Part shown: piece by piece, positions 6,040 to 10,444 of the stretch
Position numbering within the stretch: the stretch's first letter is position 1
Layout: every line of letters begins with the position of its first letter
Source: Methanosarcinales archaeon
GTDB lineage: Archaea; Halobacteriota; Methanosarcinia; Methanotrichales; Methanotrichaceae
Direction of reading: 5' to 3'
NCBI GenBank assembly: GCA_013415595.1
Contig: JAAEEW010000050.1
Location: forward strand, 1-13,162
Length of the DNA stretch: 13,162 nt
The notes under the pieces: generated by a model
What the model saw: the letters and a program-made list of their open reading frames with translations, nothing else
Database searches by the model: none
What the model was told of the DNA's origin: nothing
Made by a program: the position numbers and the translations under genes

Positions 6040-6426
6040 TTGAAGGTTCTTCTGGATACCAACGCCCTGATGATGCCCGAGCAGTTTGGAGTGGACATCT
6101 TCTCCGAGCTGGAGCGGTGGGGCTACGTCGAGCACCTGGTGCCTGAAGCCGTGATCAGGGAGCTGACCTGGCTGTCCGAGAATGCCGGCTCAGGCCGGGA
6201 CAAGAGGGCGGCCAGGGTAGGCCTGGGCCTGGCGGAAGGCTGCCAGAAGGTGGAAGGGCAGGGCCATGCCGACGACGTCTTGGAGGAACTGGCCCTCAAA
6301 ACAGGGGCAGCAGTCCTCACGTCCGATAAAGCCCTTAAGAAAAGGTTATTTAGTAGGGGTATCACCGTTATATACTTGCGCCAGAGTCGATACCTGGAGC
6401 TATGCGGAAGGAATTCTGATGTATAA
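6040..6426 (+). CDS. PIN-domain ribonuclease, FCF1-like (UPF0129-type)
   Basis: This 128-residue single-domain PIN protein probably cleaves RNA with Mg2+. The acidic residues expected in a PIN active site are visible: D6 in LLDTNALM, E41 in PEAVIRELTW, D78 or D79 in HADDVLEEL, and D96 in LTSDKALKKRL. Its place directly after aIF2 gamma and before rpoE1 is the usual archaeal position of the FCF1/Utp24-related protein, suggesting rRNA processing rather than a toxin role; no antitoxin gene accompanies it. I prefer the TTG at 6040 because AGGAT (6026-6030) lies 9 bases before it and the sequence then begins like the family (KVLLDTNAL). An in-frame TTG at 6022 would add six residues. It overlaps rpoE1 by 8 bases. 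Confidence 0.88.
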   Translation: MKVLLDTNALMMPEQFGVDIFSELERWGYVEHLVPEAVIRELTWLSENAGSGRDKRAARVGLGLAEGCQKVEGQGHADDVLEELALKTGAAVLTSDKALKKRLFSRGITVIYLRQSRYLELCGRNSDV

Positions 6427-6994
6427 GAGGATGAAGCTTGAGGGTGTGGTCCGAATACCCCCCGATCAGATGGGAAACCCTCTTCAAGAGGCTGTCGAGC
6501 TAGCGCTGCGCAACAAGTACGAAGCCAGGGTGGATAAGACTCTCGGCGCCATTGTGGCCGTCCTGGGCGTTGATGATATTGGGGAAGGGCAGATCCTTCC
6601 CGGCGACGGAGCTGTCTACTACGACGTCAACTTCGAGGCCATGGTCTTCAATCCCGAGATGCAGGAGATCATCGAAGGCGAGGTGGTGGAGATCGTGAAG
6701 TTCGGAGCTTTCCTGAGCCTGGGGCCCTTCGACGGGCTTCTTCACGTCAGCCAGATCACCAACGAGTATATATCTTATGATGAGAAGAACGCGCGGCTGG
6801 TCAGCAAGGAGTCGGACAAATCACTGGCCGAGGGCGATAAGGTCCGCGCCAGGATAATTGCCGTCAGCCTCAACGAGAAGGATCCCCGGGGCAGCAAGAT
6901 CGGGCTCACCATGAGGCAGACGGGTCTGGGCAAGCTGGAGTGGCTGGAGGCGGCCCGCCGGGCTGAGGCCTCCGCCGCGGAGGCCGGCAAATGA
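6419..6994 (+). CDS. rpoE1: DNA-directed RNA polymerase subunit RpoE1 (Rpo7)
   Basis: This 191-residue protein is the archaeal counterpart of eukaryotic Rpb7. With Rpo4 it forms the stalk of RNA polymerase, which binds the emerging RNA and aids DNA opening. The N-terminal RNP-like domain covers roughly residues 1-80, with VRIPPDQMG at 11-19 and GDGAVYYDVNFEAMVF at 62-77. An S1 RNA-binding domain follows, including GEVVEIVKFGAFLSLGPFDGLLHVSQI at about 87-113 (split across two strands) and ending near SKIGLTMRQ. The ATG at 6419 is supported by AAGGA at 6408-6412 and by the typical N-terminus MYK. It starts inside the PIN gene end and its own stop overlaps the spt4 start in an ATGA. Confidence 0.97.
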   Translation: MYKRMKLEGVVRIPPDQMGNPLQEAVELALRNKYEARVDKTLGAIVAVLGVDDIGEGQILPGDGAVYYDVNFEAMVFNPEMQEIIEGEVVEIVKFGAFLSLGPFDGLLHVSQITNEYISYDEKNARLVSKESDKSLAEGDKVRARIIAVSLNEKDPRGSKIGLTMRQTGLGKLEWLEAARRAEASAAEAGK

Positions 6995-7176
6995 CGGATC
7001 AGGCCTGCAGAGAGTGCCATCGCATTGTGGAAGGACTGGTCTGTCCCATTTGCGGATCTGCTTCCCTCAGCAAGGATTGGTCGGGCTACGTAGTGGTGAT
7101 AGATCCAAAGGGGTCCATTGTGGCTAACAAGCTGGGATTGACCCTTCCGGGAAGGTACGCCTTGAAGGTGCGATAG
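6991..7176 (+). CDS. spt4: Transcription elongation factor Spt4 (RpoE2)
   Basis: This 61-residue zinc protein partners Spt5 to form the conserved elongation factor that clamps RNA polymerase on DNA. The zinc ligands are C6, C9, C18 and C21 (C-x2-C-x8-C-x2-C). After them come LSKDWSGYVVVIDPKGS at about 26-42 and IVANKLGL, the usual Spt4 core that contacts the Spt5 NGN domain. Length is normal. The start overlaps the rpoE1 stop by four bases, and the next gene begins one base after its stop, so expression is tightly coupled. Confidence 0.95.
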   Translation: MTDQACRECHRIVEGLVCPICGSASLSKDWSGYVVVIDPKGSIVANKLGLTLPGRYALKVR

Positions 7177-7177
7177 C

Positions 7178-7708
7178 TTGAGGGTTCTCAGACTGCCGGA
7201 GGATCTGCGTGACGAGCTGAAGGCCCCTCTGGGCACGCTCTACCGCTGCGATGGCCTCGAATGCGTGAAGAAGATGAAAGAGGAGCTTCGCCGGGCCACC
7301 ATGGTGCTGGCGGTGGGAGACATAACGGCGTTCTACCTTCTGGAAGGATCGGTGACGCCGGACATCATAATCGTCGACCACAAGACCAAGCGAGCCCCAA
7401 TTCACGATCACGTCAAGGCTGGCATTCACCAGCCGGACTATGAATTAGTAGAAGTGGACAATCCGGCAGCCACCCTGACCCAGGAGTTCATCGATCTGAT
7501 AAGAGAGCGCCTGGAGAGCAGGAGGCCGACCAGGATCGTCGTCAACGGCGAAGAGGATCTGGCAGCCCTGCCGGTGATACTGTACGCCCCCATTGGATCG
7601 GCGGTGGTCTACGGCCAGCCCAATGAGGGCAGCGTTCTGGTCAGGGTTACGCCGGAGAAGAAGGCACATATCGATAATTTAATGAAAAGAATGACCGTGG
7701 AGGATTGA
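7178..7708 (+). CDS. GTP-dependent dephospho-CoA kinase (DUF359 family)
   Basis: This 176-residue protein belongs to the archaeal DUF359 family, shown in Thermococcus to phosphorylate dephospho-CoA with GTP, the last step of coenzyme A synthesis. Family segments are LAVGDITAFYLLEG at 45-58, PDIIIVDHKTKR at 61-72, a central EVDNPAATLT stretch, and IVVNGEEDLAALPVIL followed by GSAVVYGQPNEG in the C-terminal half. The fold is related to thiamine pyrophosphokinase. The start is TTG at 7178, with AAGGTG at 7165-7170 seven bases upstream; it begins one base after the spt4 stop. Its presence between transcription and ribosome genes is the normal archaeal arrangement. Length matches the family. Confidence 0.93.
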   Translation: MRVLRLPEDLRDELKAPLGTLYRCDGLECVKKMKEELRRATMVLAVGDITAFYLLEGSVTPDIIIVDHKTKRAPIHDHVKAGIHQPDYELVEVDNPAATLTQEFIDLIRERLESRRPTRIVVNGEEDLAALPVILYAPIGSAVVYGQPNEGSVLVRVTPEKKAHIDNLMKRMTVED

Positions 7709-7712
7709 AAGG

Positions 7713-8012
7713 ATGGAAATACAGATCATCAAAGAGACAAACAACCCCCTGCTGAACAGGCGGGAGGTAATATTCAAGGTCACCAAGGAGACGGCTACGC
7801 CGTCCAGGAAGAGCGTGGTAGAGAAGATAGCCGCCACCATGAACTCCAAGCCCGGCCTGGTAATGATCAGCCGCATGAACACCGAGTTTGGCAAGCGGGA
7901 GACCATCGGCTACGCCAAGATCTACGAGACCGAGGAGCGGGCCCGGCAGGTGGAGAACGACTACGTCATATCCAGAAACACCTTTGGCGGGGCCAAGAAG
8001 GAGGAGAGCTAG
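7713..8012 (+). CDS. rps24e: Small ribosomal subunit protein eS24 (S24e)
   Basis: This 99-residue protein is a component of the archaeal and eukaryotic small subunit. Typical features are the N-terminal MEIQIIKETNNPLLNRREV, the helix entrance TPSRKSVVEKIAA at about 29-41, and FGKRETIGYAKIYET in the C-terminal half. A good ribosome-binding site GGAGG (7699-7703) lies 9 bases before the ATG and overlaps the end of the preceding gene. The stop codon TAG is immediately followed by the ATG of eS31, as in many archaea where these two genes form a pair. Confidence 0.97.
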   Translation: MEIQIIKETNNPLLNRREVIFKVTKETATPSRKSVVEKIAATMNSKPGLVMISRMNTEFGKRETIGYAKIYETEERARQVENDYVISRNTFGGAKKEES

Positions 8013-8162
8013 ATGCCGGTGAACGACTACTACAAGGTCAGCGGCGACGCCATTGCCTCCAGAAAGCCGGTCTGCCCGCGCTGCGGAAACGGCGTCTTCC
8101 TGGCTGAGCACCCCAACAGACAGAGCTGCGGCAAATGCGGCTACACCGAGTTCAAGAAGTAG
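8013..8162 (+). CDS. rps27ae: Small ribosomal subunit protein eS31 (S27ae), short zinc protein
   Basis: This 49-residue gene is short and easily overlooked. It begins with ATG directly after the eS24 stop codon. The four zinc ligands are C21 and C24 in CPRCG and C39 and C42 in CGKCGYTEF, the hallmark of S27ae. Unlike the eukaryotic version it has no ubiquitin fused in front, which is normal for archaea. The N-terminal part (DYYKVSGDAIASRKP) matches archaeal homologues. It closes the operon that started with aIF2 gamma and is followed by a GC-rich hairpin. Confidence 0.95.
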   Translation: MPVNDYYKVSGDAIASRKPVCPRCGNGVFLAEHPNRQSCGKCGYTEFKK

Positions 8163-8168
8163 GGTCAC

Positions 8169-8195
8169 AGCCGGGAGGGGTACCCCTCTCTGGCT
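8169..8195 (+). terminator. rps27ae: GC-rich hairpin at the end of the ribosomal operon
   Basis: A perfect 14-base palindrome GAGGGGTACCCCTC (8175-8188) is extended by an outer AGCC/GGCT pair (8169-8172 and 8192-8195) across small internal mismatches. It begins 7 bases after the eS31 stop and precedes a new promoter. There is no long T-run, so termination efficiency is uncertain. Confidence 0.5.
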
Positions 8196-8218
8196 TCCAC
8201 TTGAAGATTACTCTGGGT

Positions 8219-8229
8219 ATCTATTTAAG
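8219..8229 (+). promoter_or_regulatory. TATA box of the SPFH-nfeD operon
   Basis: ATCTATTTAAG at 8219-8229 lies 31 bases before the GTG at 8261, predicting a very short leader. AGGGTG at 8250-8255 could serve as a weak ribosome-binding site five bases before the start. Confidence 0.55.
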
Positions 8230-8260
8230 ATAAGAGCCACACCTAAAATAGGGTGTATAA

Positions 8261-9049
8261 GTGGCATTATTCGATTCTAGCGGGCTCGTAGCCCTGATTG
8301 TCATCGTCCTGATCTTGAGCCAGGCCATCAAGATAGTCCGGGAGTACGAGCGTGTAGTCATATTCCGGCTGGGCCGGTTCAGCGGTGTAAAAGGCCCCGG
8401 CCTGTTCTTCATCATTCCCATCATCGACCGGGTGCTGCTATTGGACCTGAGGGTCATCACCATCGACGTCCAGAAGCAGGTGGTGATCACCAAGGACAAC
8501 GTGACCGTGGACGTGGATGCGGTCATCTACTACCGGGTGGTCGACCCGGCCAAGGCCATAATCCAGGTGGAGAACTTCAAGGTGGCCACCTCCCTGCTCT
8601 CCCAGACCACCCTCCGGGACGTGCTGGGCCAGATCGATCTGGACGACCTGCTGTCCAAGAGGGAGGAGCTGAACGTGAAGCTGCAGGAGATACTGGACCG
8701 GCACACCGACCCCTGGGGAATCAAGGTCACCGGGGTGACCCTGAGGGACGTGAGCCTGCCCGACTCCATGATGCGGGCCATAGCCAAGCAGGCGGAGGCG
8801 GAGAGGGAGAAGCGGTCCCGGATCATCCTGGCCGACGGCGAGCGTCAGGCGTCCAAGACCATGGCCGAAGCGGCCTCCCTTTACCGAACCGAGCCGGCAG
8901 CCCTGAAGCTGAGGGAGCTGCAGACCCTGGCGGAGATCGCCCGGGAGAAGAACCTGATCGTGGTAACCTCCGTGGGGGAGATGGGAAACCAGACCGGCAA
9001 TATCGTCGGCCTGACCCAGGCCATGAAGTCCTCAGGAGGCGAGAGTTAA
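8261..9049 (+). CDS. SPFH/Band 7 stomatin-like membrane protein
   Basis: This 262-residue protein has an N-terminal membrane anchor (SGLVALIVIVLILSQAI, 7-23), then the SPFH domain: EYERVVIFRLGRFSG at 28-42, GPGLFFIIPIIDRV at 45-58, DAVIYYRVVDP at 86-96 and DPWGIKVTGVTLRDVSLP at 150-167. A charged coiled-coil helix (about 168-230) follows. Such proteins form oligomeric membrane assemblies; the archaeal relative from Pyrococcus is a substrate of its NfeD protease neighbour. Here nfeD follows 26 bases downstream, so the same pairing is likely. The tail after the helix reads NLIVVTSVGEMG rather than the longer hydrophobic stretch that I recall as the protease site in the Pyrococcus protein. The GTG start at 8261 places the membrane anchor at the N-terminus as expected. 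Confidence 0.93.
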   Translation: MALFDSSGLVALIVIVLILSQAIKIVREYERVVIFRLGRFSGVKGPGLFFIIPIIDRVLLLDLRVITIDVQKQVVITKDNVTVDVDAVIYYRVVDPAKAIIQVENFKVATSLLSQTTLRDVLGQIDLDDLLSKREELNVKLQEILDRHTDPWGIKVTGVTLRDVSLPDSMMRAIAKQAEAEREKRSRIILADGERQASKTMAEAASLYRTEPAALKLRELQTLAEIAREKNLIVVTSVGEMGNQTGNIVGLTQAMKSSGGES

Positions 9050-9075
9050 TCAGGGCCGAACCTTCCCGCCGGGGG

Positions 9076-10365
9076 GTGGCCGGCAGGCTCCTGGCTCTGG
9101 CGGCCCTGCTGGTGATTCTGCTGGCATCTCAAGCCGGCAGCGCCGGGGCCTCCCAGGTGCTGGCAGTCTCCCTGGACGAGACCATCACCCCGGCCAGCGA
9201 CGACGTGGTGGAAGTAGCCATCCGGGAGGCCGAGGCACTGGGAGCCGAGGCTGTGGTGATCCTGCTGGACACTCCCGGGGGCGGTCTGGATGAGACCATC
9301 AATATCATCGGCCTGATGGACCGGACCGAGATACCCATAATCGGCTACGTCTATCCCGGCGGGGCTCAGGCCTGGTCTGCAGGAACCCTGATCCTGATTA
9401 GCTCAGACCTGGCGGCCATGGCCCCCAACACCATAATCGGCTCCGCCCAGCCGGTCAGGCTGACGCCCACCGGGGGGACCGAGCCTGTCAACGACACCAA
9501 GACCAACAACGCCATCGTGGCCCTGATCGAGGAGAAGGCCAGGATGCACGGCCGCAACACCACCGCCGCCCGGGAGTTCGTCCTGTCCAACCTCAACCTG
9601 AACGCCGACCGGGCCCTGGAGTACGGGGTGGTGGAGCAGGTCAGCCCCGACCTGGAGTCCCTGCTCCGGGAAGCTGAGGGCCGGGCGGCCAAGAACCGCA
9701 CCCTGAACACCAGCGGCGCAGAGATCGTGTACTTCCAGCCCGATCCCCGGCTGAAGGTCCTGCTGATCCTCTCCAATCCCATGCTGGCCGGGCTGCTCAT
9801 GCTGATCGGCCTCTACGCCCTGATCTTCGGAATCTCCAACCCCGGCCTGGGCGCCGAGGTCCTGGGGATCGTGGCCCTGGCCCTGGGGCTCATAGGCAGC
9901 GGATTTGACGTCAACCTGGGAGCCCTGTTCCTGATAATGCTCGGCATGGGCCTCATCCTGGCCGAGCTGCACAGCCACAGCATGGGGGTGCTGGCCGTGG
10001 CCGGCTTTGTGTGCATACTGGTGGGGACGGTGCTGTTCGTGCCGGTGAGCTTCCCCAACTGGTACCTGCCCGGGGACTACCAGAGGTCCATGGTGGCCCT
10101 GTTCGTGATACCGTCCCTGATCGCGGGAGGCTTCTTCGCCTTTGCCATCTACAAGGTGGCCCAGGCCAGGCTTCGACCCCCCTACTACCAGACAGTGGAG
10201 CAGGAGGAGGGCGACCTGGCCGTGGCCGTGGACCGCCTGGCCCCCCGGGGGTACGTCTCCTACCGCGGAGAGTACTGGCTGGCGGATGCGGAAGAGCCGG
10301 TGGAGAAGGGCCAGCAGGTGCGGGTGGTGGAGAAGGGGAAGGTGCTGAAGGTCAGGCGGCTTTAG
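9076..10365 (+). CDS. nfeD: NfeD-family membrane serine protease (ClpP class), full length
   Basis: This 429-residue protein has a cleavable-looking signal segment (MAGRLLALAALLVILLA, then SAGAS), a ClpP-like protease domain at about 28-200, several membrane spans between 226 and 360, and a C-terminal soluble NfeD/OB domain at about 370-429 (GYVSYRGEYWLADAEEPV, then VRVVEKGKVLKV). The Ser-Lys dyad is probably S101 in AQAWSAGTLI and K142 in NDTKTNN; their spacing of 41 equals that of S97 and K138 reported for the Pyrococcus 1510-N protease. LLDTPGGGLDE at 63-73 forms the oxyanion region. It probably cleaves the neighbouring stomatin-like protein. The start is GTG at 9076, since no ATG, GTG or TTG occurs in frame just upstream; the SD is weak and G-rich. 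Confidence 0.93.
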   Translation: MAGRLLALAALLVILLASQAGSAGASQVLAVSLDETITPASDDVVEVAIREAEALGAEAVVILLDTPGGGLDETINIIGLMDRTEIPIIGYVYPGGAQAWSAGTLILISSDLAAMAPNTIIGSAQPVRLTPTGGTEPVNDTKTNNAIVALIEEKARMHGRNTTAAREFVLSNLNLNADRALEYGVVEQVSPDLESLLREAEGRAAKNRTLNTSGAEIVYFQPDPRLKVLLILSNPMLAGLLMLIGLYALIFGISNPGLGAEVLGIVALALGLIGSGFDVNLGALFLIMLGMGLILAELHSHSMGVLAVAGFVCILVGTVLFVPVSFPNWYLPGDYQRSMVALFVIPSLIAGGFFAFAIYKVAQARLRPPYYQTVEQEEGDLAVAVDRLAPRGYVSYRGEYWLADAEEPVEKGQQVRVVEKGKVLKVRRL

Positions 10366-10395
10366 GACGCCTCTGGGGAACTGCCTCTGGGAAGC

Positions 10396-10405
10396 TTTTA
10401 AATTT
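10396..10405 (+). promoter_or_regulatory. mcm: TATA box and ribosome-binding site of mcm
   Basis: TTTTAAATTT at 10396-10405 is preceded by a purine-rich GGGAAG resembling a TFB recognition element. Transcription would start near 10430. GGAGGT at 10434-10439 is a strong Shine-Dalgarno sequence 5 bases before the ATG at 10445. Confidence 0.65.
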
Positions 10406-10444
10406 CCATACCCCTACCGAAGAGATCTCAGAAGGAGGTAAGAA

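Noticed and set aside
6266..6418. A longer N-terminus for RpoE1 from ATG 6266
   Set aside because: It lies fully within the PIN gene in another frame; ATG 6419 has an SD and the family N-terminus MYK.
6040..6426. VapC-type toxin reading of the PIN gene
   Set aside because: There is no antitoxin gene beside it and it sits in a conserved housekeeping operon, so an RNA-processing role fits better.
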